Below are positions 1 through 10,738 of a DNA stretch of 64,000 nucleotides, one piece after another. Below the pieces are notes generated by a model that worked only from the letters and a program-made list of their open reading frames with translations, did not search any database and was not told the origin of the DNA. How positions within the stretch are numbered: the stretch's first letter is position 1; every line of letters begins with the position of its first letter. The translations under genes and the position numbers were made by a program. The DNA is from Methanomassiliicoccaceae archaeon DOK. Lineage in GTDB: Archaea > Thermoplasmatota > Thermoplasmata > Methanomassiliicoccales > Methanomethylophilaceae. The stretch is taken from contig CP047880.1 in assembly GCA_009911715.1 (NCBI GenBank), forward strand, positions 1-64,000. The letters run 5' to 3'.

Positions 1-120
1 AAAGATCAGAAGACAGCGGTATCCGATGGTTCGAGACCTTCTCGAAACACTTATAATCAGGTCCTCGTTACACAGGAAAGAAATTCGGAAAGCGGTATTT
101 TCCGATGAAAAGGGATCGGG

Positions 121-1356
121 ATGACGGAGAACAATATCTTCACACAGTACATGCAAAAAAGGAATGTCATAGTGAAGAACAAGAAGATTCTTCAGTCGTC
201 CTACACTCCAGAGAACCTTCCCCACAGGATGGACAAGATCAAGGAGATAGTCGAAATCATAGCGCCTGCCCTGAACAAGGACAAGCCATCCAACATCCTG
301 ATCTTCGGGAAGACCGGAACAGGGAAGACCGCGGTCATGAACTTCGTCGGGAAGGAACTGAAGAAAGCCGATGAAGTGCAGCAGAACTGCTGTTTCATCT
401 ATGTGAACTGTGAAGTCGTCGACACGACGTACGGGATACTGTACAACATCTCCAATCAAATTATCACGGATCCGAGCAAGAGAATACCCTTCACCGGATG
501 GAGTCTTGACAAGATCCTCGCCGAACTCACGGACTACATCGACAAGCAGGACAAAGTGTTCATAATCGTTCTCGATGAGATCGACAGATCCTTCCAGAAA
601 AACGGGGATGACATATTCTATTACATGACGACAATCAACGAGGTCCTTCAGAACTCGAAGGTCTCCATTGTCGGTATAACAAACAATGCAAACTTCACAG
701 AACTTCTGGGACAGAGAGTGAAGAGCAGACTCGGTGAGGAAAAAATCATATTCCCTCCATACAACGTCGAACAACTGCAGGACATTCTGTATGACAGGGC
801 TAAAAACGCCTTTGACGAAGGTGTCCTCGATGATGATGTGATCCCATACTGCGCCGCACTGTCCGCCCAGGAGATGGGCGATGCGAGAAGGGCTCTGGAT
901 CTTCTGAGAATGGCTGCCGATTTTGCAGAGAGGAACGGTGACACAAAGGTCACCGGAGCCCATGTGCGTTATGCCAAGAACAAGATCGAGCTCGATGCCG
1001 TCTCCGAAGTCGTGAAGACTCTCACGATTCAGTCCAAGATCGTTCTGATGAGCATAATCAGGAACACGGACGAGGGTATGACCACCATGACGACCGGTGA
1101 TGTCTACGCGACATACAAGTTCATCTCGGAGGCGATCGGTCAATCCGTTCTCACACAGAGAAGGATCGCTGGTCTAATCTCAGAGCTAGATATGCTGGGT
1201 ATAATCCACGCCAGGGTGAAATCCTTCGGAAGAGCCGGTCGTACCAAGGAAATTGAGCTTAGCACACCTAAGGAAATAATCTCGATGATCAAGAACGATG
1301 AGATCTTCAAGGGATTTGAAGCTGTCAAGCCCAAGAAGCAGACGACTCTGATGTGA
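121..1356 (+). CDS. cdc6: Orc1/Cdc6 replication initiator
   Basis: This 411-residue protein is an archaeal Orc1/Cdc6 initiator, which binds origin recognition boxes and loads MCM. It has a Walker A motif GKTGTGKT at residues 63-70 and a Walker B stretch IVLDEID near 149-155. The arginine-rich sensor region (ARRALDLLRMAADFAE) follows, and a C-terminal winged-helix domain lies at about 290-400. The length is normal for the family. The ATG at 121 has a purine-rich AAAGGGA just upstream, and a TATA-like CTTATAATC lies near 50-58. A strong origin-recognition-box sequence lies about 180 bp downstream, the usual arrangement of an archaeal origin beside its initiator gene. Another paralogue elsewhere in the genome cannot be excluded. 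Confidence 0.96.
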   Translation: MTENNIFTQYMQKRNVIVKNKKILQSSYTPENLPHRMDKIKEIVEIIAPALNKDKPSNILIFGKTGTGKTAVMNFVGKELKKADEVQQNCCFIYVNCEVVDTTYGILYNISNQIITDPSKRIPFTGWSLDKILAELTDYIDKQDKVFIIVLDEIDRSFQKNGDDIFYYMTTINEVLQNSKVSIVGITNNANFTELLGQRVKSRLGEEKIIFPPYNVEQLQDILYDRAKNAFDEGVLDDDVIPYCAALSAQEMGDARRALDLLRMAADFAERNGDTKVTGAHVRYAKNKIELDAVSEVVKTLTIQSKIVLMSIIRNTDEGMTTMTTGDVYATYKFISEAIGQSVLTQRRIAGLISELDMLGIIHARVKSFGRAGRTKEIELSTPKEIISMIKNDEIFKGFEAVKPKKQTTLM

Positions 1357-1580
1357 TTCCATCGTTTTCATAGGAAATCCATCTCGTTTCATTAGGTTCC
1401 GTTCGTTCCGAATGGAAACGCATCTGATTCGTTCATTTTTTCATCGATTTTCATCGTTTTTACATGAGGTTTGGGATTTTTTGCGCCCTTTCAGGCATTT
1501 TTGACGAGGATGCGGAATGACCCCATACCTTTTTCCCGTTTCCAGTGGAAATGTAGGGGTGGGGGGCTTCATCTTTTGGT
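1357..1580. other. candidate replication origin region
   Basis: This non-coding stretch follows cdc6 and is richer in A and T than its surroundings. It has several repeats of the form CGTTTTCAT/CGTTTCAT, a dyad TTCCGAATGGAAACG at 1406-1420, and runs of T. It ends with a strong origin recognition box. Archaeal origins are typically an AT-rich unwinding element flanked by such boxes next to an orc1/cdc6 gene, so a replication origin is the best reading. Only one convincing box is visible, and no box of equal quality was seen upstream of cdc6, so origin activity is inferred. Confidence 0.6.
1538..1566 (+). promoter_or_regulatory. origin recognition box (ORB)
   Basis: The sequence contains the dyad TTTCCAGTGGAAA followed by TGTAGGGG and a further G run. 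This matches the known archaeal origin-recognition-box layout: a short dyad contacted by the winged helix, then a G-rich string contacted by the AAA+ domain of Orc1/Cdc6. It lies about 180 bp from the cdc6 stop codon. The dyad plus G-string makes a chance match unlikely. Confidence 0.75.
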
Positions 1581-1601
1581 TCTTCGGGATTGAGGGTAGA
1601 T
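1581..1601 (+). repeat. left copy of 21-bp inverted repeat
   Basis: The sequence begins TCTTCGGGATTGAGG and is the perfect reverse complement of 2890-2910. The two copies flank the tnpB gene. It lies 14 bp from the ORB G-string. Confidence 0.85.
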
Positions 1602-1628
1602 AGCCACCCGATCCCATGTCGTCCGGTG

Positions 1629-2768
1629 TCACCCGGACGGTTCTGCGGATCCCCGCAGGGTTCCCATGCCGGAACCCAGGATGTTCAGCGCCGCGTTATG
1701 GTCGCGGTCCATCTCGAGCCCGCAACGCGGGCACGAGAACACCCTCCGAGTCAGAGGCATTTTCTCACCCACTAGCCCGCAGCACGAGCATGTGCGTGTG
1801 GTGTACGCCGGGTCGACCTTGACCAGGGGGATGCAAGCTCTTTCAGCCTTCGCCTCCACCTTCCTCACAAGGATTCCCAGAGCGGCCTCCGTGAACAGTT
1901 TCCTTCTCGGAGCGGGACAGTCGTCCCGCTCCATCATCCTCCTAAGCCTGAGGTCCTCCAGGATCACGGCCGAGTGGCCGGACACCATGCGGTTGGCGAC
2001 CCCATCGAGGTATCCGTCGCGTCTGCGACGGATCCTCTCGTGCAGTGCGGAGAGGCGTCTCTGCTTCTTCCTGCGCTTCGGTCCGTCCTCCATCGACTCG
2101 ATCTGCCTCTGGAGCCTGGCGATCTCGTTCTCGCACTCGGCGTAGAAGTCGGGGGCCTCGATCTTCTCCCCTTTGGAATCGGTGATGATGTCGCAGAGAC
2201 CGAGGTCGAAGGCCTCGGGCTGCGCGGGTTCTGACAGGTCGATCTCGCTGCGGTATCTTTTGTCGGCCTCGAAGGTGATGTGCACATACCACCTGCCGCT
2301 CCTCCTGCGGACGATCCTGGCAGTCACGACCTTTCCACCCTTCGGCCGGTGGAGCATGCGCCTCCCGTCGAACCTAACGCCCCTCGGATCGATGGCCAGG
2401 GAACGGTATCTGGACTCGGACTTGAAGCGGGGGAGCCGCAGCTCCCCCGACCTCGCAGACAGCTTCGCGAACCTCGTCATGGCCGCATGCACTCTCAGGG
2501 GCGCGTCCCTGAGGGTGAACACGGCCACCGACCTCAGTTCTTCATCCTGGCCCCTCATAACGGTGATCCCCTTGTTCATCTCCCTCGGGGTCGGGAACCT
2601 GCCCCCCTCCATGACGTCGGTGATGCATTCCGCGAGGAGATGGTTGTAAAGGTCGCGGACGACGTCGAGCGTCCTCAGGAGCTCGCGCTCCTGAGCGCCG
2701 TTCGGGTATGCAGGGTACACTACTGTGACGTGCCCCTTCTCTGCGGATCCCCCCTCCATTTCTTCCAT
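1629..2768 (-). CDS. tnpB: TnpB, RNA-guided nuclease of IS605 family
   Basis: This TnpB-type nuclease is about 379 residues from the chosen ATG at 2768. Its RuvC-I motif is AFDLGLCDIITD with Asp188, and its RuvC-II motif is VILEDLRL with Glu271. The zinc ribbon has Cys327/Cys330 and Cys346/Cys349, and RuvC-III is DRDHNAALNIL near 354-364. All catalytic motifs are present, so the protein looks active. TnpB uses an RNA made from the 3' end of its own element to cut DNA next to a short flanking motif, which favours retention of the element. The start was chosen because a palindromic TATA-like GGCTTATAAGCC near 2789-2800 sits about 27 bp upstream. The reading frame stays open to 2891 and an ATG at 2786 is an alternative. 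No tnpA is adjacent. Confidence 0.9.
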   Translation of the reverse strand: MEEMEGGSAEKGHVTVVYPAYPNGAQERELLRTLDVVRDLYNHLLAECITDVMEGGRFPTPREMNKGITVMRGQDEELRSVAVFTLRDAPLRVHAAMTRFAKLSARSGELRLPRFKSESRYRSLAIDPRGVRFDGRRMLHRPKGGKVVTARIVRRRSGRWYVHITFEADKRYRSEIDLSEPAQPEAFDLGLCDIITDSKGEKIEAPDFYAECENEIARLQRQIESMEDGPKRRKKQRRLSALHERIRRRRDGYLDGVANRMVSGHSAVILEDLRLRRMMERDDCPAPRRKLFTEAALGILVRKVEAKAERACIPLVKVDPAYTTRTCSCCGLVGEKMPLTRRVFSCPRCGLEMDRDHNAALNILGSGMGTLRGSAEPSG

Positions 2769-2889
2769 GATATCCCGACCGACCATCCGGCTTATAAGCC
2801 TCACAAGGGGAGGTCTCCGAACAAGGTCCCCTCTCCAGGGACGCCTGGCTATGCCTGTTGAGGGCCGAATACACCTCCGGTATGGGGTC

Positions 2890-2910
2890 ATCTACCCTCA
2901 ATCCCGAAGA
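2890..2910 (-). repeat. right copy of 21-bp inverted repeat
   Basis: This is the perfect reverse complement of 1581-1601, lying directly between the tnpB upstream region and the stop codon of the signal peptidase gene at 2913. It overlaps by two bases a second 13-bp inverted match: 2879-2891 is the reverse complement of 1517-1529, which lies outside the other end. Confidence 0.85.
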
Positions 2911-2912
2911 GC

Positions 2913-3764
2913 TCATCTTTTCCACTGGCCGATCTTGTCCAGTCTTTCCCTGATGCTCCTCTCGTTCCTGAACATGCTGAATGCGTCCACCAGTATCAGG
3001 AGACCGAATATCGTGAGGAAGAACATCACGAACGAGGGCAGGCTGTTCGGGACGTACTCGAGGTTGTTCCCGCCATTAACCAGGATTTTCAGCGTTCCGA
3101 GCCAGGGTATCTCCATCACCGGGACGGACCTGATGTCTTCATACGAGATCGTATGATCCACGATGTTCGGCTGATCGAAGTTGGGATTGGTCTCGCTGTT
3201 GTCACCCATCGTCAGGAACCCGCTGCTCTTCTCGAGAGTGTCCAGGTCTATGCTCACGTCCTTCTGGGATACCGTTATGTCCTCGAAGTAGAGGGTCCCG
3301 CGGATGTTGTTGAAATCCGTCTCGTTCCTCACGGGTTGGCCGTTCTCGTCGTAGTATATCGAGTACCATCTGCCGTCGTAGTTCTCGAGACTCGGAGCGC
3401 TCCATGTGTCGCTCTCCTCGTTGTATTCCAGCCACACGATCGCGCGGTGAATGACCGGGTTCTGGTTGTCACCCCTGTTGTAGATGATGACGGACCCGTA
3501 GTCACCGAATGTGCTGTACCCGTTTTGGGTGCCCTCGACATAGCTCTGGATATCCACCTTGTCGGGTTCCCTGACTATGACGATGTCCCCGGTGTCTATG
3601 CTGCCGATGGTGGACTGATCCGGATCGTGCTGCATGCTCTGGGACATGACTATGCTGAACGGGGATGTCATGCCTGTGTAGACGACCAGGCTGGCGTAAC
3701 CTCCTACGAAAACTATCACGATGACCCCGATGGAGATCAGGAGGTTCCTGTCGGCCTTGTTCAC
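2913..3764 (-). CDS. signal peptidase I (archaeal/ER type)
   Basis: This 283-residue membrane protease removes signal peptides from secreted proteins. An N-terminal membrane helix covers about residues 9-30. The catalytic Ser43 is in SQSMQH and the partner His106 is in NPVIHRAI. The Ser-His pair, in place of the bacterial Ser-Lys pair, marks the archaeal/eukaryotic Sec11 type. A second hydrophobic helix lies near 244-266, with a basic tail. The insert between the two boxes is long and acidic. It is transcribed divergently from the dCMP deaminase gene, and its 3' end abuts the TnpB element. Likely substrates include the giant secreted protein at 51.9 kb. Confidence 0.9.
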   Translation of the reverse strand: MNKADRNLLISIGVIVIVFVGGYASLVVYTGMTSPFSIVMSQSMQHDPDQSTIGSIDTGDIVIVREPDKVDIQSYVEGTQNGYSTFGDYGSVIIYNRGDNQNPVIHRAIVWLEYNEESDTWSAPSLENYDGRWYSIYYDENGQPVRNETDFNNIRGTLYFEDITVSQKDVSIDLDTLEKSSGFLTMGDNSETNPNFDQPNIVDHTISYEDIRSVPVMEIPWLGTLKILVNGGNNLEYVPNSLPSFVMFFLTIFGLLILVDAFSMFRNERSIRERLDKIGQWKR

Positions 3765-3851
3765 GACCGGGGATGGTCTACTCTATTAAAGTTAATTTCG
3801 GGCTTCCTTATGTACGAAGGGTTGAATAATCGGTCATGTATTCGACATGAC

Positions 3852-4310
3852 ATGGAAAGACCCAGCACTGACGAGTACTTCATGGAGATGGCACGTCTAG
3901 TCTCGACGAGATCCACATGTCTCAGGAGGAGGGTCGGAGCCGTCATCGTCAAGGACAAGAGGGTCCTGTCCACCGGGTACAACGGGTCCCCCCGCGGAAC
4001 CAGGCACTGCGAGGAGCTCGGATGCATAAGGGAGCAGATGCATGTGCCATCCGGAACCAGGCACGAGCTGTGCAGGGGTGTCCATGCGGAGCAGAACGCG
4101 GTGACCCAGGCAGCCTACTTCGGGGTAAGCGTCAACGGTGCCACGATCTACACGACGACGTTCCCGTGCTCGATGTGCGCCAAGATCCTGATCAATGCCG
4201 GGATAAAGGAGATCGTGTACGACGAGGGCTATGTGGATGACCTTTCCAAGAGCCTTCTCGACGAAACCGAGATAGTCGTCCGCGAATTCCATCCAGAAAA
4301 GGAGTTCTGA
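3852..4310 (+). CDS. deoxycytidylate (dCMP) deaminase
   Basis: This zinc-dependent cytidine/deoxycytidylate deaminase family protein has 152 residues and likely makes dUMP from dCMP for dTMP synthesis. The zinc and proton-shuttle motif GVHAEQNAV has His78 and Glu80, and the second zinc motif FPCSMCAK has Cys106 and Cys109. The extended N-terminal region with an NGSPRG-type loop is typical of ComEB/dCMP deaminases. The reading frame continues upstream but the family homology begins at the ATG at 3852. It is divergent from signal peptidase I and followed by the ATP synthase operon promoter. Confidence 0.9.
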   Translation: MERPSTDEYFMEMARLVSTRSTCLRRRVGAVIVKDKRVLSTGYNGSPRGTRHCEELGCIREQMHVPSGTRHELCRGVHAEQNAVTQAAYFGVSVNGATIYTTTFPCSMCAKILINAGIKEIVYDEGYVDDLSKSLLDETEIVVREFHPEKEF

Positions 4311-4353
4311 CTGCGGAATCCAGTGTTCCATCCTATCTATTATTTTAGTTTTC

Positions 4354-4417
4354 TTTATATACAAAGGCATTAGAGTTAAGTACCACTCCCAGGATACGAT
4401 AGCAGGGTCGGGGAGTG
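4354..4417 (+). promoter_or_regulatory. ATP synthase operon promoter and leader hairpin
   Basis: A TATA box TTTATATA at 4354-4361 places transcription start near 4384. The leader then has a perfect 7-bp inverted repeat: CACTCCC at 4384-4390 pairs with GGGAGTG at 4411-4417. The 3' arm contains the Shine-Dalgarno-like GGGAG that precedes the TTG start at 4423, so the hairpin could limit ribosome access. The regulation is inferred from the pairing alone. Confidence 0.6.
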
Positions 4418-4422
4418 TTAAT

Positions 4423-4741
4423 TTGAGCCGAACTGACATACTTTCGGAAATAAAGAAAGCGGAGGCGGACGCTGATGCCAAGGTCGCACAGGCCGAGGCA
4501 GACAAGAAGGCCGCCATCGCTGAGGCTCGCAGGAATTCTGTGAAGAAGATTCAGGACGCTGAGGCTCAGATGCGCAGCTCTTACGAATCCGCGGTGGCCA
4601 AGGAATCCGAGGTCCTCGCTGCCAAGCGTGACGAGATGCTTGCCGAAGGCAAGAAGATCGCCGCCGACATCGAGGCCAGGTCCGAGGCAAGAATGCAGGA
4701 AGTTAGAGACTATCTCAACAAAGAAATAGAGAGGACCCTAA

Positions 4742-4755
<14 letters not shown>
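4423..4755 (+). CDS. ahaH: A-type ATP synthase subunit H
   Basis: This 110-residue peripheral-stalk subunit of the archaeal ATP synthase pairs with subunit E to form the stator. The sequence is almost wholly an alanine- and charge-rich coiled coil (SEIKKAEADADAKVAQAEAD), typical of AhaH. The start is TTG at 4423, supported by GGGGAG eight bases upstream. It is the first gene of the aha operon and overlaps ahaI by 14 bases. Confidence 0.9.
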
Positions 4756-7059
<2,304 letters not shown>

Positions 7060-7078
7060 GCCGTCGAGAGGTATTCTC

Positions 7079-7636
7079 ATGGCACTAGCGAACGTAACTC
7101 TGGAGATCCTCAGGGACGCCGACGACAAGGCTGCCGCCCTCAAGGCGGAGGCCGATGCCGAGATCGTCAAGATCAACGCCGACGCGGACGTGAAGATCGC
7201 CGAGTTGAAAGAGAAAGAGGAAAAGAGGCTCAAAGAGGCAATTGAGCGTCTCGACCGCCAGGAGATGTCCAGCGCAGAGCTGGAGAGCAAGAAGGTCGTC
7301 CTGGCCAAGAAGAAGGAGGTCCTCGCTGAGGCCTTCAACAGTGCACTCGAGGGTCTTGAGAAGGCTCCCAGCGATGTCAAGCTGAGGCAGTACAAGGCCA
7401 TGGTCGAGAGCGCCAAGAAGATCATCGAGAACCCCACCGCCCTCATGTCCCAGAACGACAAGTTCACCGCTGAGGACCTCGGCGTCAGGGCCGTCAAGAC
7501 CGACAGCAGGATCTCGTCCGGACTCATCCTCCAGAACGAGGATGGGACCATCGAGGTCGACATGCAGTACGAGACCCTCCTCCAGACCATCTGGGACCGC
7601 GACGTGAAGGCTGTGTCCGACATTCTGTTCGGGTGA
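7079..7636 (+). CDS. ahaE: A-type ATP synthase subunit E
   Basis: This 185-residue peripheral-stalk subunit partners subunit H. The N-terminal half is a highly charged coiled coil rich in Ala, Lys and Glu. The C-terminal globular part, from about residue 95, contacts the A/B head. Start ATG at 7079 follows a GAGAGG-like ribosome site. Its stop overlaps the upstream region of ahaC. Confidence 0.93.
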   Translation: MALANVTLEILRDADDKAAALKAEADAEIVKINADADVKIAELKEKEEKRLKEAIERLDRQEMSSAELESKKVVLAKKKEVLAEAFNSALEGLEKAPSDVKLRQYKAMVESAKKIIENPTALMSQNDKFTAEDLGVRAVKTDSRISSGLILQNEDGTIEVDMQYETLLQTIWDRDVKAVSDILFG

Positions 7637-7641
7637 GACCC

Positions 7642-8697
7642 ATGTTCAACCGCAGCGGAAGAACAGGAAACTACGCGTACACCGTGTCCAGGGTGAAGGC
7701 CAAGAAGGCCCAGCTCCTTAAGGAAGAGGACTACAACAAGATGTTGCAGCTGAGCGTCCCCGAGATCTCCCGTTACATCAGTGAGACCGGCTACCAGAAG
7801 GAGGTCGTCGATCTCGCCTCGAGGTACGAGGGAATCAACCTCGTGGAGCACGCGACGTATGCCAACATGGCTAAGGTGTTCGGCAGTATCCTTGGGTCAT
7901 CACAGGGTGAGCTCAAGACGATGGTGGCAGCATATCTCGAGAGATGGGATATCTGGAACCTCAAAGTCATCCTCCGCGGTAAATCCTACGGTCTTGACGT
8001 CGAATCCATCAAGGACGACCTCGTCCCTGCTGGAAGTCTCAAGATGGAAGATCTGGATAAGCTGGTCTCCCTCGACTCCAACGAAGACCTGCTCTCGAAC
8101 TACGCCCGCATGGTCGGTATCCCACAGCATGACATCGTCAATGCTTTCAAGAGCACCGACAACGGCGTCGGAGAGGTTGAGGACTTCCTCGACAAGTACT
8201 ACTACATCAGGCTACTGTCGAGCATCAACCCCACATCCAGGCCCGGACGTATGTTCCAGGATTATGTCAGGATGGAGATCGATGCGAAGAACCTCGAGAC
8301 CATCCTCAAGCTGAAGGCTGAGGGGGTCTACGGTGAGATCGTGATGAAGTACATGATCCCCGGAGGCAAAGAGATCGACAAGAGGGTGGCGACACAGCTC
8401 GCCAACTCGGAGACTATTGCGGCCGTCGTCAACGATTCGGCCCAGCTGCAGTTCTCGGAATTCGTCAAACCCCTCGTCGAGGACGACAGGGTCCTGATCA
8501 GGGACGTCGTCCACGAGATGAAGAAGTACGAGATCGCACAGGCGAAGAAGTTCGCTCACATGTACCCCCTGTCCGTCGTGCCTGTTATCGACTACATGAT
8601 CCACAAGGAGATTGAGGTCAACAACATCAGGACGGTCGCCCGGGGAATCGAGAGCGGACTGGACAAAGACATCATAAAAGGACTGCTGGTGATCTGA
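7642..8697 (+). CDS. ahaC: A-type ATP synthase subunit C
   Basis: This 351-residue V-type subunit d/AC39 homologue couples the central stalk to the rotor ring. Typical motifs include GNYAYTVSRVKAKK at the N terminus and the repeated three-helix bundles of the family. The ATG at 7642 is preferred because GGGTGAG lies five bases upstream. An in-frame GTG at 7633 overlapping the ahaE stop is an alternative. It ends in a TGATG overlap with ahaF. Confidence 0.94.
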   Translation: MFNRSGRTGNYAYTVSRVKAKKAQLLKEEDYNKMLQLSVPEISRYISETGYQKEVVDLASRYEGINLVEHATYANMAKVFGSILGSSQGELKTMVAAYLERWDIWNLKVILRGKSYGLDVESIKDDLVPAGSLKMEDLDKLVSLDSNEDLLSNYARMVGIPQHDIVNAFKSTDNGVGEVEDFLDKYYYIRLLSSINPTSRPGRMFQDYVRMEIDAKNLETILKLKAEGVYGEIVMKYMIPGGKEIDKRVATQLANSETIAAVVNDSAQLQFSEFVKPLVEDDRVLIRDVVHEMKKYEIAQAKKFAHMYPLSVVPVIDYMIHKEIEVNNIRTVARGIESGLDKDIIKGLLVI

Positions 8698-9002
8698 TGG
8701 AAATCGCAGTGATTGGAAGCGACGAGTTCACGCTCGGGTTCAGGCTAGCCGGAATCAGGCGTGTGTTCGTGGCGAACTCAGAAAACTACCAGGAGAAGAT
8801 ACTGGAAGCACTTTCCCAGTCCACAATTGGTATCCTCGCAGTGGATGCGAAGGATCTCGACAATCTCTCTTACACAGTCAGGAACAGGGTAATGGACTCC
8901 ATCCAGCCTGTGGTCGTGCCCGTTGGTGGTGACGAGAGCGACCTTCGTGAGAAGGTCAAGAGAGTGATTGGCGTTGACTTATACAAATCAGAGGATGAAT
9001 AA
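8697..9002 (+). CDS. ahaF: A-type ATP synthase subunit F
   Basis: This 101-residue central-stalk subunit has the CheY-like fold of AhaF, with the N-terminal strand EIAVIGSDEFTLGFRLAG typical of the family. It contacts subunit D and the catalytic head. The start codon overlaps the stop of ahaC (TGATG), which suggests translational coupling. The next gene begins directly after its stop. Confidence 0.94.
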   Translation: MEIAVIGSDEFTLGFRLAGIRRVFVANSENYQEKILEALSQSTIGILAVDAKDLDNLSYTVRNRVMDSIQPVVVPVGGDESDLREKVKRVIGVDLYKSEDE

Positions 9003-10733
9003 ATGAGCACTGAAGGTGTAATTTACAGGGTCGCCGGACCCGTGGTGACTGCCACCGGTATCTCGCCCAAAATGTACGACGTCGTGCATGTTGGAAACGA
9101 GCAGCTGATGGGAGAGGTCATCAAGATCGTCGGCGACTATTCCATCATCCAGGTTTACGAGGACACCTCGGGAATCAAACCCGGGGAGCCGGTCACAAAC
9201 ACCGGTAAGCCTCTCTCCGTTGAGCTCGGACCCGGTCTCCTCACCTCCGTTTACGACGGAATCCAGAGGCCCCTTCCCGTCCTCAGGGAGAAGATGGGAG
9301 ACTTCATCTACCGCGGAGTCTCCGCGCCTGGACTGGATCACGCGAAGAAATGGGATTTCACCCCCGTAGTCAAAGTGGGGGACACTGTCACCGCAGGACA
9401 GGTCCTCGGTACCGTCCAGGAGGGCCCCATGGTCCACAAGATCATGGTCCCCGTCAGCATCGAGAAAGGAAAGGTCGAGTCCATCCTCCCCGGTTCCTTC
9501 ACAGTCGACGAGACCATCGCCCTGATCGACGGAAAAGAGGTCTCCATGATCCAGTACTGGCCCGTCCGTGTGCCCAGGCCCGTCGCCGAGAAGTACCAGC
9601 CCGACGTCCCCCTGATCACCGGACTCAGGGTCCTCGACACCATGTTCCCCCTCGCCAAGGGAGGAGCCGCGGCCATCCCCGGTGCGTTCGGTACCGGAAA
9701 GACCGTCACTCAGCAGTCCCTGGCCAAGTTCTCCGATGCGGACATCGTCGTCTACATCGGATGCGGAGAGCGTGGAAACGAGATGACCGAGGTTCTCACA
9801 GAGTTCCCCGAGCTGGACGACCCCAGGACCGGAGAGAAGCTCATGAAGAGGACCGTCCTGATCGCCAACACATCCAACATGCCTGTGGCCGCTCGTGAGG
9901 CTTCCGTCTACACCGGAATGACCATCGCCGAGTACTTCAGGGACATGGGATACAACGTGGCTCTCATGGCCGACTCCACCTCCAGGTGGGCCGAGGCCAT
10001 GCGTGAGATCTCCTCCAGGCTCGAAGAGATGCCCGGAGAAGAGGGATACCCCGCGTACCTGGCCGGACGTCTGTCCGAGTTCTACGAGCGTGCCTGCCGT
10101 GCCAAAGCGCTGTGCGGCGACGACGGATCCATCTCCGTCATCGGAGCCGTCTCTCCTCCCGGAGGAGACCTGTCCGAGCCCGTCACGCAGAACACCCTCC
10201 GTATCGTCCGTGTCTTCTGGGCGCTGGACACCAAGCTGAGGGAGAGGAGGCACTTCCCCACCATCAACTGGCTGACCTCGTACACCATGTACGACAAACA
10301 GCTGCTCCAGTGGTACAAGGACAACGTCTCCGAGGACTTCCCCGCACTGAGGGCCTGGGCCATGGGAATCCTGCAGAAGGAGTCCGAGCTCCAGGAGGTC
10401 GTGCAGATGGTCGGATCCGACTCCCTGCCCGACGAGCAGAAGGTCACTCTCGAGGTCGCCAAGATGATCCGTGAGATCTTCCTGCAGCAGAACGCGTACG
10501 ATGAGGTCGATATGTACTGCCCCATCCAGAGGCAGTACGTCATGATGAGCCTCATCAGGAAGTACTCCGACCTGGCCGACAAGGCCCTCGCAGCCGGAGT
10601 GCAGGTCGACAAGATCGCCACCCTCCCCGTCAAGACCAGGTTCAACCAGGCCAAGTACGAGAAGACGATCGACGAGGAACTGAAGGCCGTGTCCGAGGAC
10701 ATGGACAAGCAGTTCGCCGAGCTTGGAGTGTGA
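9003..10733 (+). CDS. ahaA: A-type ATP synthase catalytic subunit A
   Basis: This 576-residue catalytic subunit hydrolyses or makes ATP. The P-loop is GAFGTGKT at residues 227-234. Many A-type enzymes have GPFGSGKT here, so Ala replaces Pro and Thr replaces Ser, still within Walker A rules. The non-homologous insert that separates A subunits from B subunits lies at about 115-190. The catalytic Glu region [17 protein letters not shown] and Walker B region [15 protein letters not shown] are present. No intein is seen. Start ATG at 9003 abuts the ahaF stop. Confidence 0.98.
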   Translation: MSTEGVIYRVAGPVVTATGISPKMYDVVHVGNEQLMGEVIKIVGDYSIIQVYEDTSGIKPGEPVTNTGKPLSVELGPGLLTSVYDGIQRPLPVLREKMGDFIYRGVSAPGLDHAKKWDFTPVVKVGDTVTAGQVLGTVQEGPMVHKIMVPVSIEKGKVESILPGSFTVDETIALIDGKEVSMIQYWPVRVPRPVAEKYQPDVPLITGLRVLDTMFPLAKGGAAAIPGAFGTGKTVTQQSLAKFSDADIVVYIGCGERGNEMTEVLTEFPELDDPRTGEKLMKRTVLIANTSNMPVAAREASVYTGMTIAEYFRDMGYNVALMADSTSRWAEAMREISSRLEEMPGEEGYPAYLAGRLSEFYERACRAKALCGDDGSISVIGAVSPPGGDLSEPVTQNTLRIVRVFWALDTKLRERRHFPTINWLTSYTMYDKQLLQWYKDNVSEDFPALRAWAMGILQKESELQEVVQMVGSDSLPDEQKVTLEVAKMIREIFLQQNAYDEVDMYCPIQRQYVMMSLIRKYSDLADKALAAGVQVDKIATLPVKTRFNQAKYEKTIDEELKAVSEDMDKQFAELGV

Positions 10734-10738
10734 TTCGA

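Larger units (their letters stand above)
1581..2910 (-). mobile_element. solitary TnpB (IS200/IS605-type) element
   Basis: A 21-bp perfect inverted repeat at 1581-1601 and 2890-2910 brackets an intact tnpB gene. No Y1 transposase tnpA is present, so the element is not autonomous for transposition as seen here. The 3' side of tnpB, about 1600-1660 on the minus strand, is GC-rich and hairpin-forming. That is the position where TnpB guide (omega) RNA and the element's right end normally lie. IS200/IS605 elements lack classical terminal inverted repeats, so this long repeat is unusual. It may mean the element sits inside a pre-existing hairpin downstream of the signal peptidase gene. Exact ends are not certain. 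Confidence 0.7.

Noticed and set aside
100-124. Possible second ORB (TTTCCGATGAAAAGGG) just before cdc6
   Set aside because: It lacks the AGTGG centre of the dyad and overlaps the ribosome-binding region, so the match is too weak to call.
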